Assembly (NCBI RefSeq): GCF_900169065.1
Contig: NZ_FXZB01000007.1
Coordinates: 96,910 to 160,909, forward strand
DNA from: Brevibacterium aurantiacum
GTDB taxonomy: Bacteria; Actinomycetota; Actinomycetes; Actinomycetales; Brevibacteriaceae
Reading direction: 5' to 3'
DNA length: 64,000 bases
The translations under genes were made by a program, and so were the position numbers. Under the pieces are notes generated by a model that had not been told where the DNA came from, searched no databases, and saw nothing but the letters and a program-made list of their open reading frames with translations. This document shows, one piece after another, positions 1-9,350 of the stretch. Position 1 is the stretch's first letter. Every line of letters starts with the position of its first letter.

Positions 1-741
1 TGACTCCTCGTCCGCGGTGAGCTCGAAATCGCGGTGGAGCGAGAGTCCGAAATCCGTGAAGATCAGTCTGCCGCCGTGGATGAGGATATTTCCCGGATGC
101 ACGTCGAAGTGGTGGAATCCCTGCTTCTCCATCCACGCCGTGGCATCGATGATCTGGCCCACGGCCTCAGCGAACACTGTCGATCCGCTGCCTTCGGCCA
201 CGCTTCGGCGCACCCACGACCCCAAGGTCACAGGCACATGTTCAAGGAAGAGCACCACACTTGTGGGCGCGGACGACATCTCGGCGAGCTTCGTCTCAAC
301 GTGCGGCCACGAGGTGCCCCATCGGTGTTTCGGTCCGTCTCCGTCGAATTCGCTGAGGTCGGATTCGCACGGAAGATCGACGACTCTCCACCCGAGCAGA
401 AGCGGAAAGAAGTCTGCCTCCCCGGAGCGGACCCAATCGGAGGTGAGCGTGTGTGTTGCCAGCTCGCGCCCGACACCATGCGCCGGGCTCCCGATCCCAT
501 AGTGGCTGACAAACGGCAGTCCAGCGTGATTGCGGGTGGCGGTCGGATCCGACGCTTCGCTGTGTGTGAGTGGAAGCTGCTTGATGAAGACAGGAGTTCC
601 ATCGATCTCAGCAGTTCTCGTGGTTCCACCGATGCCGACCCCTACTTTCTCGGCGGCGTCGACGAGCGCACATACCTGTGAATCATCGAGTCTGTGGATC
701 TCGGCAGAGATTCTACGGGCACTTTCCACGCGCGCAGTCAT
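1..741 (-). CDS. Kinase-fold phosphotransferase (C-terminus cut by window edge)
   Basis: Reading the minus strand from an ATG at 741 gives 247 codons with no stop before the window ends, so the 3' end is missing. A Gly-rich stretch (GIGGTT, about residues 36-41) is followed by VFIK with the likely ATP-binding Lys at residue 54. Residues 210-218 read HHFDVHPGN, a catalytic-loop HxDxxxxN, and residues 230-232 are DFG. This order is that of protein-kinase-like folds, including aminoglycoside/choline phosphotransferases. The substrate cannot be told: it could be a small-molecule phosphotransferase or a Ser/Thr kinase-like protein. It is divergent from the aldehyde dehydrogenase gene, with about 280 bases between them that show no clear conserved site. 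Confidence 0.8.
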   Translation of the reverse strand, partial: MTARVESARRISAEIHRLDDSQVCALVDAAEKVGVGIGGTTRTAEIDGTPVFIKQLPLTHSEASDPTATRNHAGLPFVSHYGIGSPAHGVGRELATHTLTSDWVRSGEADFFPLLLGWRVVDLPCESDLSEFDGDGPKHRWGTSWPHVETKLAEMSSAPTSVVLFLEHVPVTLGSWVRRSVAEGSGSTVFAEAVGQIIDATAWMEKQGFHHFDVHPGNILIHGGRLIFTDFGLSLHRDFELTADEES

Positions 742-1022
742 GACATTACGCTGAGGCAGATTATGTTTCCGGGTGATCTCTCGCCTGCTCTTGTGAAGAG
801 AGCAGAGAGCGATTCGCAATCAGCAGGAGAGAACGGTCGGACATGCATGGAGTCATTCTCTCAACTTCACCTCGAAATCGTGCAGGCTATTGTTCGCAGA
901 CTCTCTCCACCCTAAGGTGAGAGGACACGGACACATCCGCTCCGCGCAGTCGACCACGACCATGCACTGCACGCGAAACTATGCGTGCGATGCGAGCGGA
1001 TGGACTCACACGAAGGAGTGTC

Positions 1023-2546
1023 ATGGCAGTCTACTCAGCACCCGGTACCGAAGGTTCGCTCGTCACGTTCAAGTCGCGCTACGAGAACTACATCGGAGGG
1101 GAGTGGGTGCCGCCGAAGAACGGCGACTACTTCGACAACATCACTCCCGTCACCGGACAGGCATTCACAGAGATCCCCAGCTCCACCGCCGACGACATCG
1201 AAACCGCCCTCGATGCGGCCTGGGCAGCAGCACCTGCTTGGGGGAAGACCTCGGTGACCGAGCGCTCGAACATCCTTCTGAAGATCGCTGATCGCATGGA
1301 GGCGAATCTTGAGATGCTCGCGGTCGCAGAGACCTGGGACAACGGCAAGGGCATCCGCGAACCACTGGCCGCCGACATCCCACTGGCCATCGACCACTTC
1401 CGCTACTTCGCTGCAGCGATCCGGGCCCAAGAAGGCGGCCTGTCGCAGATCGACGACGACACCGTTGCCTATCACTTCCTCGAACCGCTCGGCGTCGTCG
1501 GACAGATCATCCCGTGGAACTTCCCCATACTCATGGCCACGTGGAAGCTGGCACCGGCGCTCGCCGCAGGCAACTGCGTCGTCCTCAAGCCCGCCGAGCA
1601 GACTCCGGCCTCGATCCTCATCCTGGCTGAACTCGTCGGCGATCTGCTGCCACCCGGTGTCCTCAACATCGTCAACGGCTTCGGAGTCGAGGCAGGCAAA
1701 CCTCTGGCCTCGAACAAGCGGATCAAGAAGATCGCGTTCACCGGTGAGACCACGACCGGTCGTCTGATCATGCAGTACGCCTCGCAGAACATCATCCCAG
1801 TCACCCTGGAGCTCGGCGGCAAGTCACCGAACATCTTCTTCGAAGACGTCCTCGCCGCCGACGACAGCTACCGCGACAAGGCGCTCGAAGGCTTCGCGAT
1901 GTTCGCACTCAATCAGGGCGAAGTCTGTACCTGCCCGTCTCGCGCTCTCGTCCAGGAGTCGATCTTCGATGACTTCGTCGCCGCTGGTGTCGAGCGTGTG
2001 CGAGCGATCAAACAGGGCAATCCACTCGACACCGATACCCAGGTCGGCGCGCAGGCCTCGAATGATCAGTACGAGAAGATCATGTCGTACCTGCAGATCG
2101 GCAAGGACGAAGGCGCCGAGGTGCTCATCGGCGGTGACAAGGCCGAACTCGAGGGCGACCTCTCAGGAGGCTTCTACGTCCAGCCGACCATCTTCAAGGG
2201 CTCGAACAATATGCGGATCTTCCAAGAGGAGATCTTCGGTCCTGTCGTAGCGCTGACCTCGTTCAAGGACTACGACGACGCCATCACCACCGCCAACGAC
2301 ACGCTCTACGGTCTGGGGGCCGGCGTCTGGGCCCGCACCGGCAACATCGCCTACCGTGCCGGCCGTGACATCCAGGCAGGCCGCGTCTGGGTGAACAACT
2401 ATCACGCCTACCCGGCACATGCCGCGTTCGGCGGATACAAATCATCGGGAATCGGCCGAGAGAACCACCTGATGATGCTCGACCACTACCAGCAGACGAA
2501 GAACCTGCTGGTCAGCTACTCGGACAACGCGCAAGGATTTTTCTGA
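1023..2546 (+). CDS. NAD(P)-dependent aldehyde dehydrogenase
   Basis: 507-residue cytosolic aldehyde dehydrogenase oxidising aldehydes to acids. The start at 1023 is chosen over an in-frame upstream start at 981 because GGAG lies 5-6 bases before it and the family N-terminus (YIGGEWV) follows. IPWNFP marks the cofactor site, [11 protein letters not shown] carries the general-base Glu (residue 263), and NQGEVCTC carries the nucleophilic Cys at residue 302 with a second Cys at 304. Length and motifs fit the ExaC/AldB/AcoD-like group used for acetaldehyde and longer aldehydes; the exact substrate is not decided by sequence. It overlaps the DUF779 gene by one base (TGATG), so the two are translationally coupled. 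Confidence 0.95.
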   Translation: MAVYSAPGTEGSLVTFKSRYENYIGGEWVPPKNGDYFDNITPVTGQAFTEIPSSTADDIETALDAAWAAAPAWGKTSVTERSNILLKIADRMEANLEMLAVAETWDNGKGIREPLAADIPLAIDHFRYFAAAIRAQEGGLSQIDDDTVAYHFLEPLGVVGQIIPWNFPILMATWKLAPALAAGNCVVLKPAEQTPASILILAELVGDLLPPGVLNIVNGFGVEAGKPLASNKRIKKIAFTGETTTGRLIMQYASQNIIPVTLELGGKSPNIFFEDVLAADDSYRDKALEGFAMFALNQGEVCTCPSRALVQESIFDDFVAAGVERVRAIKQGNPLDTDTQVGAQASNDQYEKIMSYLQIGKDEGAEVLIGGDKAELEGDLSGGFYVQPTIFKGSNNMRIFQEEIFGPVVALTSFKDYDDAITTANDTLYGLGAGVWARTGNIAYRAGRDIQAGRVWVNNYHAYPAHAAFGGYKSSGIGRENHLMMLDHYQQTKNLLVSYSDNAQGFF

Positions 2547-2965
2547 TGAGTGAATCTACACAGACCGCGGCGCTGGAATCAGCACCGACCATCGACGGGG
2601 AGGAGAAATCGAGAGTGGCCATGACACAGGCCGCTGTCGACCTCCTCGGCGATCTGGTCGCCAAACACGGCCAACTGATGTTCCACCAATCGGGTGGCTG
2701 CTGCGACGGGTCCTCGCCGATGTGCTTCCCCGAAGGCGACTTCCTGACCTCGGAGGCTGACGTTCTCCTCGGCCACTTCGAACTGCCCGTCGATGACGCA
2801 GAGAAGGCGGGCCTCGACTTCTGGATGTCGGTCGAGCAGTTCGAGTACTGGAAGCACACCCACCTCACGATCGATGTGGTCCCCGGACGAGGCAGCGGCT
2901 TCAGCGTCGAGTCACCGACAGGCAACCGCTTCATCATCCGGTCCACCCTCATGGACGTCGGCTGA
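2546..2965 (+). CDS. DUF779 family protein
   Basis: 139-residue protein of the DUF779 family, which is repeatedly found directly after aldehyde dehydrogenase genes. The family hallmark is visible: FHQSGGCCDGSSPMC, with Cys at 52, 53 and 60, a probable metal or redox site. The C-terminal half (FWMSVEQFEYWKHT, then RFIIRS) is also typical. Its biochemical role is not established; the overlap with the dehydrogenase gene suggests it works on or with that enzyme. The N-terminal 30 residues are acidic and variable. Confidence 0.92.
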   Translation: MSESTQTAALESAPTIDGEEKSRVAMTQAAVDLLGDLVAKHGQLMFHQSGGCCDGSSPMCFPEGDFLTSEADVLLGHFELPVDDAEKAGLDFWMSVEQFEYWKHTHLTIDVVPGRGSGFSVESPTGNRFIIRSTLMDVG

Positions 2966-2972
2966 GATACCG

Positions 2973-3572
2973 CTAATCCTCGCCGAGGTGGCGCTTCGGT
3001 GCCGCACGGACGTGGGCTCTCTCGCCCTGCTTGCCGACGAGGCTGAGGAACTCGACGGGCCCTGCACTGGTGGCGCCGAACCAGTGCGGGGTGCGGGTGT
3101 CGAACTCGGCTGCCTCGCCGGGTTCCATGATGAGATCGTGCTCGCCGAGGACGAGGCGAAGGTTGCCGTTGAGGACGAAGACCCAGTCGTAGCCCTCATG
3201 GCTGCGCAGCTCTGGCGTGGCCTCATCCGAGCCTGTCGGCAGCACGAATTTATAGGCCTGGATGCCCCCTGCCCGACGCGTCAGCGGCAGGATCGTCCGG
3301 CCGTCGCGAGTGGGCAGGGGCCGCAGATTGATGCGCGGATCCCCGGTCGGGGGCGCGTCGACGAGTTCGTCGAGAGTGGCCCCGAACGCTCGCGCCAAGG
3401 GCAGGAGCTGTTCGAGACTGGGACGGCGGTGCCCGGCCTCAAGGCGCGAGAGCGTGCTGATCGAGATGCCGGTCTCTTCGGACAGATCGGTGAGAGTGAT
3501 GTCGCGGCGCTGCCGTAGCTGCTTCAGCCGTGGCCCAACAGCATCGAGAGTGCGGTCCATGAGTTCATCCAT
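2973..3572 (-). CDS. XRE-family transcriptional regulator with cupin sensor domain
   Basis: 199 residues. A Cro/CI helix-turn-helix occupies roughly residues 12-66 (LTDLSEETGISISTLSRLEAG is the recognition unit), and a cupin beta-barrel follows at about 105-180 (HEGYDWVFVLNG, then EPGEAAEFD). Such proteins are small-molecule-responsive repressors. The start at 3572 is preferred over 3608 because AAGGGG sits just upstream and the longer form would run through the operator. It is divergent from the oxidoreductase gene at 3686, and two overlapping inverted repeats lie between them, so autoregulation and control of the oxidoreductase/methyltransferase pair is the natural inference. It converges with the DUF779 gene, leaving 7 bases. 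Confidence 0.9.
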   Translation of the reverse strand: MDELMDRTLDAVGPRLKQLRQRRDITLTDLSEETGISISTLSRLEAGHRRPSLEQLLPLARAFGATLDELVDAPPTGDPRINLRPLPTRDGRTILPLTRRAGGIQAYKFVLPTGSDEATPELRSHEGYDWVFVLNGNLRLVLGEHDLIMEPGEAAEFDTRTPHWFGATSAGPVEFLSLVGKQGERAHVRAAPKRHLGED

Positions 3573-3580
3573 GCCCCTTA

Positions 3581-3606
3581 TTTTGCCATTCGGCAAAACT
3601 GTTTGC
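3581..3606. promoter_or_regulatory. Two overlapping inverted repeats (probable operator)
   Basis: TTTTGCC at 3581-3587 and GGCAAAA at 3592-3598 form a perfect 7-bp inverted repeat with a 4-base spacer. GCAAA at 3593-3597 and TTTGC at 3602-3606 form a second, sharing the middle half-site. The sites lie 9 bases before the XRE-cupin start and 80 bases before the divergent oxidoreductase start, as expected for an autoregulatory operator. Confidence 0.7.
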
Positions 3607-3685
3607 AATACTGCGAATAGGTTGTCACCATCGAAGTATCGGAGCGCCGCAGCGGCGACTCCACATACTTTGAGAGGACCAGGAC

Positions 3686-4651
3686 ATGGCAGAGAAGCAG
3701 AGCGCGATTCGAGACGTCGTGATCGTCGGAGCCGGTGCGGCCGGACTCAGCGCTGGCCTGACCCTGGCCCGCGCACGCCGGAGGGTGACAGTCATCGATG
3801 CCGGCCACCCGCGCAATGCTCCGGCCGACGGGGTCCATGGGCTCCTCGGACTCGAAGGCATCAGCCCCGCAGAGCTGTTGACCCGAGGCCGAGACGAAGT
3901 GCAGAGCTACGGGGGCGAGATCATCGACGGCCAGGTCACCGAAATCAGCGGCGAAGTCGACAGGTTCACAATCACCGTGGACAACGGCGAAGAGATCGTC
4001 GGCAGACGGCTGCTCATGGCGACCGGCCTCGTCGACGAACTGCCCGAGATCCCGGGCGTGCGCGAACAGTGGGGTCGTGGCGTCCTTCACTGCCCCTACT
4101 GCCACGGATGGGAGGTCCGCGACAGTCGCATCGGCATCCTCGCCACCAGTCCGATGGCCATCCACAAGGCCTTTCTGTTCAAGCAGTGGAGCCCTCATGT
4201 GATGCTCTTCTCCGGAGACCAACAGCTGAGCGAGGAAGATCAGGTCAAACTTCGCGCGCTCGACATCCCAGTCATCGACGGGGACATCGACAGCCTGGAG
4301 ATCACCGATGACACGCTCACGGGTGTGCGTCTGGGTGATGGACAGGTCATTGCCGTGGATGCTGCAGTCGTCGCTACGCCGATGGTTGCCCGCACCGAAC
4401 TCTTCGCAGGGATCGGGCTCGAGCCCACGGCCCGTCCTGCTGGGGCTTTCATCGAAACCGAAGCCTTCGGGCAGACCGCGGTCCCCGGCGTCTGGGTGGC
4501 CGGCAATGCTACCGACATCGGAGCGCAGGTCAGTGGTGCGGCAGCGGCCGGTGCGCTCGCCGCACAGCACATCAACACCGACCTCATCTTCACCGACCTC
4601 GATCGCGCAGTGGCGCAGCACGAGACCGAGCAGGCACAGGAGGCAAGCTGA
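3686..4651 (+). CDS. Thioredoxin-reductase-like NAD(P)/FAD-dependent oxidoreductase
   Basis: 321-residue two-domain flavoprotein. VIVGAGAAGLSAG near the N-terminus is the FAD-binding Rossmann motif, C136-P-Y-C139 in HCPYCHGWEV is the redox-active pair, and GVWVAGNATD near residue 275 is the C-terminal FAD motif. True TrxB has CATC; the CPYCHGW form belongs to a related group often annotated as thioredoxin reductase or HcnB/gliotoxin-oxidase-like, whose acceptor is unclear. The second Rossmann region (GILATSPMA) is an imperfect GxGxxA, so NADPH binding may be weak. The gene overlaps the methyltransferase gene by one base and is divergent from the XRE-cupin regulator. Confidence 0.88.
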   Translation: MAEKQSAIRDVVIVGAGAAGLSAGLTLARARRRVTVIDAGHPRNAPADGVHGLLGLEGISPAELLTRGRDEVQSYGGEIIDGQVTEISGEVDRFTITVDNGEEIVGRRLLMATGLVDELPEIPGVREQWGRGVLHCPYCHGWEVRDSRIGILATSPMAIHKAFLFKQWSPHVMLFSGDQQLSEEDQVKLRALDIPVIDGDIDSLEITDDTLTGVRLGDGQVIAVDAAVVATPMVARTELFAGIGLEPTARPAGAFIETEAFGQTAVPGVWVAGNATDIGAQVSGAAAAGALAAQHINTDLIFTDLDRAVAQHETEQAQEAS

Positions 4652-5280
4652 TGACACACTCATTCGACAAGACCTACTGGGATCAGACCTGGACCGGTGA
4701 ACGCGCCCCAGCGATGAGCTCAGGCGATCCGAACCCCCACCTGATCAAGGAGGTCAGCGGACTCGAATCCGGAACCGCACTCGACGCCGGCTGCGGTGCC
4801 GGAGCAGAGGCCATCTGGCTGGCAGCTCAGGGCTGGGATGTCACCGGAGCCGACGTTGCGAATGCAGCACTTGACCACGCGAAGGACCGCGCTGCGGTCG
4901 CCGGAGTCAGTGACCGGGTGCGCTGGATCCAGGCCGATCTCTCCAGCTGGGCGCCGGAGACGCAGTACGACCTGGTCACCACCCACTACGCGCATCCGGC
5001 AATGCCTCAGCTGGACTTCTACGGGCGCATCGCGGATTGGGTGGCACCCGGGGGAACACTCCTCATCGTCGGCCACCTCCACCACGGCCATGGCGACTCT
5101 CACGGCGATTCTCACCCGCCGGCAGTAGCCTCAGCGACTGCCGACTCGATCACTGAGCGTCTCGATCGAGTCGTCTGGACCGTCGTCACCGCCGAGGAAT
5201 CCCAGCGCACCATGGCAGGACCCGGTGGCCGCACAATCACCATCGACGACGTCGTGGTGAGGGCAGTGCGCAGCCGCTGA
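4651..5280 (+). CDS. Class I SAM-dependent methyltransferase
   Basis: 209 residues. Motif I is ALDAGCGAGAEAIWLA (about residues 44-58), followed by the acidic loop VTGADVANAAL and WIQADLSSW, a standard SAM pocket. A His-rich segment (GHLHHGHGDSHGDSH, about 139-154) follows motif post III and could bind a metal. The substrate is unknown. The family resembles thiopurine/tellurite-type methyltransferases by size, and coupling to a CxxC flavoprotein suggests a thiol or chalcogen substrate; that is inference only. Start ATG at 4651 overlaps the upstream stop (TGATG). Confidence 0.88.
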   Translation: MTHSFDKTYWDQTWTGERAPAMSSGDPNPHLIKEVSGLESGTALDAGCGAGAEAIWLAAQGWDVTGADVANAALDHAKDRAAVAGVSDRVRWIQADLSSWAPETQYDLVTTHYAHPAMPQLDFYGRIADWVAPGGTLLIVGHLHHGHGDSHGDSHPPAVASATADSITERLDRVVWTVVTAEESQRTMAGPGGRTITIDDVVVRAVRSR

Positions 5281-5286
5281 GCCGCG

Positions 5287-6630
5287 TCACTTTCCGGGTG
5301 CGAGCACCTCGGGTTCGCCGAGGGAGAGCATGAGGCGGTTGGCCCAGTTGAAGAAGGCTGCGCAGTTGAGTACGTCGATGATGTCGCCATCGTCGAGGCC
5401 GGCCTCGCGCAGTGCATTGACATGCGCAGGACCGAACGCCTGCGGGGTCAGCGTGAGAGCCGCGGAAGCGTCGACGACAGCGTCCCAGACAGCATCGCCG
5501 AGGTTCGACGGCGTTTCCACACCCGTGTCGAGCAGCGTCTGCACCAGGTCCCGGCGACCCGACTCCTCCGTGGCCCGGTCCGAGTGGATCGAGGCGCAGA
5601 ACAGGCACCCGTTGAGACGTGAGGCCACGGTCGCGGCCAGCTCACGTTCGGCCCGGCCGAGCCCGTCGGTGGTGTTGAAGAAGATGTCGAGGTCGGTCAG
5701 TGTTCGTGCCCGCAGGGCCGCCGGATCCCTGGCCAGGAGCCGGAAGTAGGGGTTCTTCGCCCGCCCCGCCTCGATGAGTGCCTCGCGCTGGACATCGGTC
5801 AGGTCCGCCTCGGCGACGGGGGAGATCCAGGGCACCCAGCCCAGCCCGGACTGCTGGAACAGCTCCGGACGGGTGAGCCCGGGATAGGTGCTGACGCGCT
5901 CGCCGACCCGGGCCAGAGCCTCGCTGCCCTTCGACGAAGCGGCAGAGTCCCTCGCAGAGGTGGCCTCGCCGTCACCGTCGCCCGCTTCGGGCGGTTCGTC
6001 CGAGACCGGGGGCAGGGTCGTCGCCGGTGCGTGGACCAGGGCAGTGAGTCCGGTGCTGATGCGGATCTGGAAGTTGAGGAATGACACGAGCTGCGCGAGC
6101 GTGACGATCGAGTCTTCGTCCCAGCCGGCGTCGAGGAGCAGCGCCATGTGTTCGGGACGTGAGTCGCGGGGATGCAGAACTAGGAGATGGGCGAATTCGA
6201 GGCCGGCGGCCAGCTGTGCGCCCAGCACCTCGCTCGACTTCTTCTCCACACTCAGCCAGGGTCCCGGGACGTTCTCGGCCGCCAGGGCAGCCGATTCGAA
6301 GGTTCCGTAGGGGCCGCGCACGGTCGAACGGGAGTCGAGTTCGAGCAGCACCTCATCGAGGAGTTCGGCGATCTCCCAGGAGGCGACCTCGTCTTCGTCA
6401 CGGAGGAGGTCACGGTAGAACTCCTCGGCCGCGGGCGCGCCGAGGAGGCCGGCCGTGAATGCGGCGACGGCATAGCGGTCACGGTGGGAGAACCCACCGG
6501 TCTCAGCTGGTTCGAGCAGCGCTTCGAAGCTGAGCTGGGCGTTGTCCTTGGCCTGTGCACGGTGATCGCGCAGCTTGTCGAGGGGGTCCTGTGCGGCGAT
6601 TCCGGCGAGGGTGTTGATGATGTCGGTCAT
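5287..6630 (-). CDS. Fused CMD / alkylhydroperoxidase-like double-domain protein
   Basis: 447 residues made of two carboxymuconolactone-decarboxylase-like all-helical domains. The N-terminal domain (about 1-210) lacks a CxxC. An acidic, Ser-rich linker follows (about 210-250). The C-terminal domain has the AhpD-type redox motif C342-L-F-C345 with His349 in NGCLFCASIHS. The halves match the CMD-domain Avi_7170-type and alkylhydroperoxidase-domain Avi_7169-type proteins that are encoded together in other bacteria; here they are one chain. It is the last gene of the KPN_0185x-type operon, starting one base after the stop of the monooxygenase gene. Substrate and reaction are not established; peroxide or acyl-lactone chemistry is possible. 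Confidence 0.85.
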   Translation of the reverse strand: MTDIINTLAGIAAQDPLDKLRDHRAQAKDNAQLSFEALLEPAETGGFSHRDRYAVAAFTAGLLGAPAAEEFYRDLLRDEDEVASWEIAELLDEVLLELDSRSTVRGPYGTFESAALAAENVPGPWLSVEKKSSEVLGAQLAAGLEFAHLLVLHPRDSRPEHMALLLDAGWDEDSIVTLAQLVSFLNFQIRISTGLTALVHAPATTLPPVSDEPPEAGDGDGEATSARDSAASSKGSEALARVGERVSTYPGLTRPELFQQSGLGWVPWISPVAEADLTDVQREALIEAGRAKNPYFRLLARDPAALRARTLTDLDIFFNTTDGLGRAERELAATVASRLNGCLFCASIHSDRATEESGRRDLVQTLLDTGVETPSNLGDAVWDAVVDASAALTLTPQAFGPAHVNALREAGLDDGDIIDVLNCAAFFNWANRLMLSLGEPEVLAPGK

Positions 6631-6631
6631 G

Positions 6632-7657
6632 TCAGGCCGCCTGTTCCGTCGTGAGCGTCAGTCCCAGGGCCGGGGCCACCTCGGTGGCCAGGAGTTCGAT
6701 GGACCGCAGCGTCGTCTCATTCGTCGCCGGCACCGAGTGTACCTGGAAGCTGACGTCGGTGGCCCGGTTCAGCACACGGTCTGTCGCCAGGCGTTCGATG
6801 ACCTGCTCGGGGGTGCCGAGGTAGGTGTCGGTGGCGATGAGCAGCTCGTCCAGGCTCAGCCCCGAGGTGTCATAGCCGACGAGGCGATCTGCCTCGGCCC
6901 GCAGCGCCGGTTCGGTCCGGGCGCGGAGTTCGGGCAGCGCTGCGGCATCGGCGACGACGGCCGTGCGCGATGCCAGGATTCGGGGCTCCACACCGGAGGG
7001 AAGGTTCGCCAGGTAGGTGTCGATGACCGGCAGCTGCACCTCGTCGAGGGTTGCTTCGGGCTTGTCCTGGGAGCGGGGTTGGGTGCGCGAGAGCATGAGG
7101 CCATCACCGGCGGCACCGGCAGCTCCGGATCCGCCGGAGGAGAAGGTGGCCTGCCAGAGGCGCTCGGAGAGCCGGGTCGGTTCCGGATAGAGCGCATGCC
7201 CGGTCTCCAGGGACTGACCTGCCAGCAGAGTCTTCAGTGCCGCGAGGTTGTCGGCGAAGACCTCACGTCGTTGATCGAAGCTGGTGCCGAAGGCGGGGAA
7301 GGACTTCGGGTTTCCGCCCGAACCGAGCCCGATCTCCAGGCGTCCCCCGGAGAGCACGTCGGTGACCGCAGCGTCTTCGGCCACACGCACGCCGTTCTCC
7401 ATGGGCAGGGTGATGATCGCCGTGCCCAAGCGGATCCGCGAGGTCTGGGCTGCCGCATGGGCGAGGAACACGAGTGGGGAGGGCAGGCCGCCCTCGGTCG
7501 CAGAGAAGTGGTGCTGGGCCACCCACGCGGAGTCGAAGCCGTGGGCCTCGGCCGCCTGGATCTGTTCGAGTGCGAACCGGTAGCGCTGAGCTGCCGGGGC
7601 GTCCTCGAGCAGGCGGGTGAAGAATCCGAGCCGGGGACCGGTGGAACTGTTCGTCAT
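6632..7657 (-). CDS. FMN-dependent luciferase-like monooxygenase (KPN_01858-type)
   Basis: 341 residues with the bacterial-luciferase TIM-barrel pattern: GFFTRLLE at the N-terminus, AWVAQHHF, IRLGTAIITLP, then SGGRLEIGLGSGG. These enzymes use reduced flavin and O2 to oxygenate sulfur or carbon centres. The sequence and its neighbours fit the putative FMN-dependent monooxygenase family found with KPN_01854-type transporters. A Gly/Ala-rich insert (SSGGSGAAGAAGDGL) lies near residue 175. It follows the ABC ATPase gene by 10 bases and precedes the CMD-fusion gene by one, so all six genes probably form one transcript. The natural substrate is unknown. Confidence 0.88.
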   Translation of the reverse strand: MTNSSTGPRLGFFTRLLEDAPAAQRYRFALEQIQAAEAHGFDSAWVAQHHFSATEGGLPSPLVFLAHAAAQTSRIRLGTAIITLPMENGVRVAEDAAVTDVLSGGRLEIGLGSGGNPKSFPAFGTSFDQRREVFADNLAALKTLLAGQSLETGHALYPEPTRLSERLWQATFSSGGSGAAGAAGDGLMLSRTQPRSQDKPEATLDEVQLPVIDTYLANLPSGVEPRILASRTAVVADAAALPELRARTEPALRAEADRLVGYDTSGLSLDELLIATDTYLGTPEQVIERLATDRVLNRATDVSFQVHSVPATNETTLRSIELLATEVAPALGLTLTTEQAA

Positions 7658-7667
7658 CGTGTCAGTC

Positions 7668-9350
7668 TCAACTTTCTGCTGCGGTGAGCAATGTGGGTGT
7701 CGAAGCGGCGCTGTCTCCGTTGCCGTGGAGCATCACGGGGCGGGGGATCGCATCGAGGAGGGTGCGCGTGTACTGAGTCTGCGGGCGAGCGAAGAGGTCC
7801 TCCGTCGGTCCGTTCTCCACCAGTCGTCCCTGCGACATCACCGACACGGTATCAGCGATCTGTCGCACGACAGCGAGATCGTGGGAGATGAAGACATAGG
7901 TCAGTCCCAGGTCAGATTGGAGATCGTCGAGGAGGGTCAGAATCTGGGCCTGCACGGTCACGTCGAGGGCCGAGACGGCCTCATCGAAGACGACGAGCTC
8001 AGGGCCGGCGATGAGGGCCCGCGCGATCGCCACCCGCTGCAGCTGACCGCCGGAGAGCTCGGCCGGTCGGCGCTCGCCGAACTCGGTAGGCAGGGCAACC
8101 CTCTCCAGGGCCTCGGCGACGAGGGTCGGTCGCGAATTCCGGGAACCGATGCGGAAGTTGCGCAGCGGTTCGGTGAGTATCTGGCCGATGGTGTGCTTGG
8201 GATCCAGTGCCGAGTACGGGTTCTGGTGCACGAGCTGGACCGTGCGGCGGAAGTCGCGCAGGCGGGCCCGCTCCGCACGACCGCGCAAAGAGTCATCGGT
8301 GTCGAAATTGCCGACGCGGATGCGACCGGACTGTGGGGTGAGGAACCCGGCCAGGGCCTTGCCCGTCGTCGTCTTCCCTGAACCGGATTCGCCCACGATG
8401 CCGTGGGTGGTGCCGCGTTCGACGTGCAGTGACACGTCGTCGATGCCGATGACCTGATCATCGTTGCGGGCATAGACCTGAGTCAGGCCCTCGACCGAGA
8501 CGAAGGGGGCCTGCGCCTCGGCGAGTGCGGCGGTGGATGTGGCCTGTCGGTGGGTCTTCGTCTTCAGCGCCGGGGCGTCGGCAAGCAGCCGCGAGGTGTA
8601 GTCGGTGGCAGGCCGGGAGAAGATCTGAGCCGCCGGTCCGGCCTCGACGACGCGTCCGGACTGCATGACGACGACCTCATCGGCGCGTTCACCGGCGACG
8701 GCGAGGTCGTGGGTGATGAAGAGGACGCCCATCTCGGTCTCTGCGCGCAGCTCATCGAGGAGATCGAGGACCTGCTTCTGCACGGTCACGTCGAGGGCCG
8801 AGGTCGGCTCGTCGGCGATGAGCAGTCGTGGGCGCAGTGCGATCGCGGAGGCGATGAGGACTCGCTGGCGCATTCCCCCGGAGAGCTCATGCGGGAACTG
8901 ATCGGCGCGCATCTGTGGCCGATCGATGCCGACTCTGGTCAGCAGTTCGATGACCTGGGCACGGGCAGACTTCCGATCGGCGCGCTTGTGGATCCGCAGC
9001 GCCTCGGCGACGGATTTGCCGATGGTCTGCAGCGGATTGAGTGAACTGCCGGGGTCCTGGGGGACGTAGCCGATCTGACTGCCGCGGATCCCACGCCAGC
9101 CGCTGGTTCCCAAGCCACCGAGATCGACTTCACCTAAGTGGATGTGCCCGCTCGTGATCTGCGCGGACTCCGGGAGGAGGCCGATGGCGGCATTCGCGGT
9201 CGTGGACTTGCCGGACCCGGACTCGCCGACGACCGCGGTCATCGACCCGGCGCGCACGGCGAAGGTCACGCCGTCGACGGCCGGGGCCGAGGACTGGGAG
9301 TAGGCGACACTGAGATCCTGCACGGACAGCAGGGGTGCGGACTCGGTCAT
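7668..9350 (-). CDS. Double ABC ATPase of an oligopeptide-type importer (DppD-DppF fusion)
   Basis: 560 residues holding two complete nucleotide-binding domains. The first has GESGSGKST and LSGGMRQRV, the second GESGSGKTT and LSGGQLQRV; each also has a Walker B (LLIADEPTS, LVVFDEAVS). This is the fused form of the Dpp/Opp ATPase pair and powers uptake through the two permeases encoded just upstream. The start at 9350 is fixed by the ATGA overlap with the permease stop; an in-frame extension to 9485 reads through the permease gene in the wrong frame. The peptide-type ATPase does not say that peptides are the cargo, since the genes downstream encode oxidative enzymes. Confidence 0.93.
   Translation of the reverse strand: MTESAPLLSVQDLSVAYSQSSAPAVDGVTFAVRAGSMTAVVGESGSGKSTTANAAIGLLPESAQITSGHIHLGEVDLGGLGTSGWRGIRGSQIGYVPQDPGSSLNPLQTIGKSVAEALRIHKRADRKSARAQVIELLTRVGIDRPQMRADQFPHELSGGMRQRVLIASAIALRPRLLIADEPTSALDVTVQKQVLDLLDELRAETEMGVLFITHDLAVAGERADEVVVMQSGRVVEAGPAAQIFSRPATDYTSRLLADAPALKTKTHRQATSTAALAEAQAPFVSVEGLTQVYARNDDQVIGIDDVSLHVERGTTHGIVGESGSGKTTTGKALAGFLTPQSGRIRVGNFDTDDSLRGRAERARLRDFRRTVQLVHQNPYSALDPKHTIGQILTEPLRNFRIGSRNSRPTLVAEALERVALPTEFGERRPAELSGGQLQRVAIARALIAGPELVVFDEAVSALDVTVQAQILTLLDDLQSDLGLTYVFISHDLAVVRQIADTVSVMSQGRLVENGPTEDLFARPQTQYTRTLLDAIPRPVMLHGNGDSAASTPTLLTAAES

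Noticed and set aside
228..629. Minus-strand ORF of 133 codons
   Set aside because: It lies in another frame of the kinase-like gene (1-741), which has the catalytic motifs.
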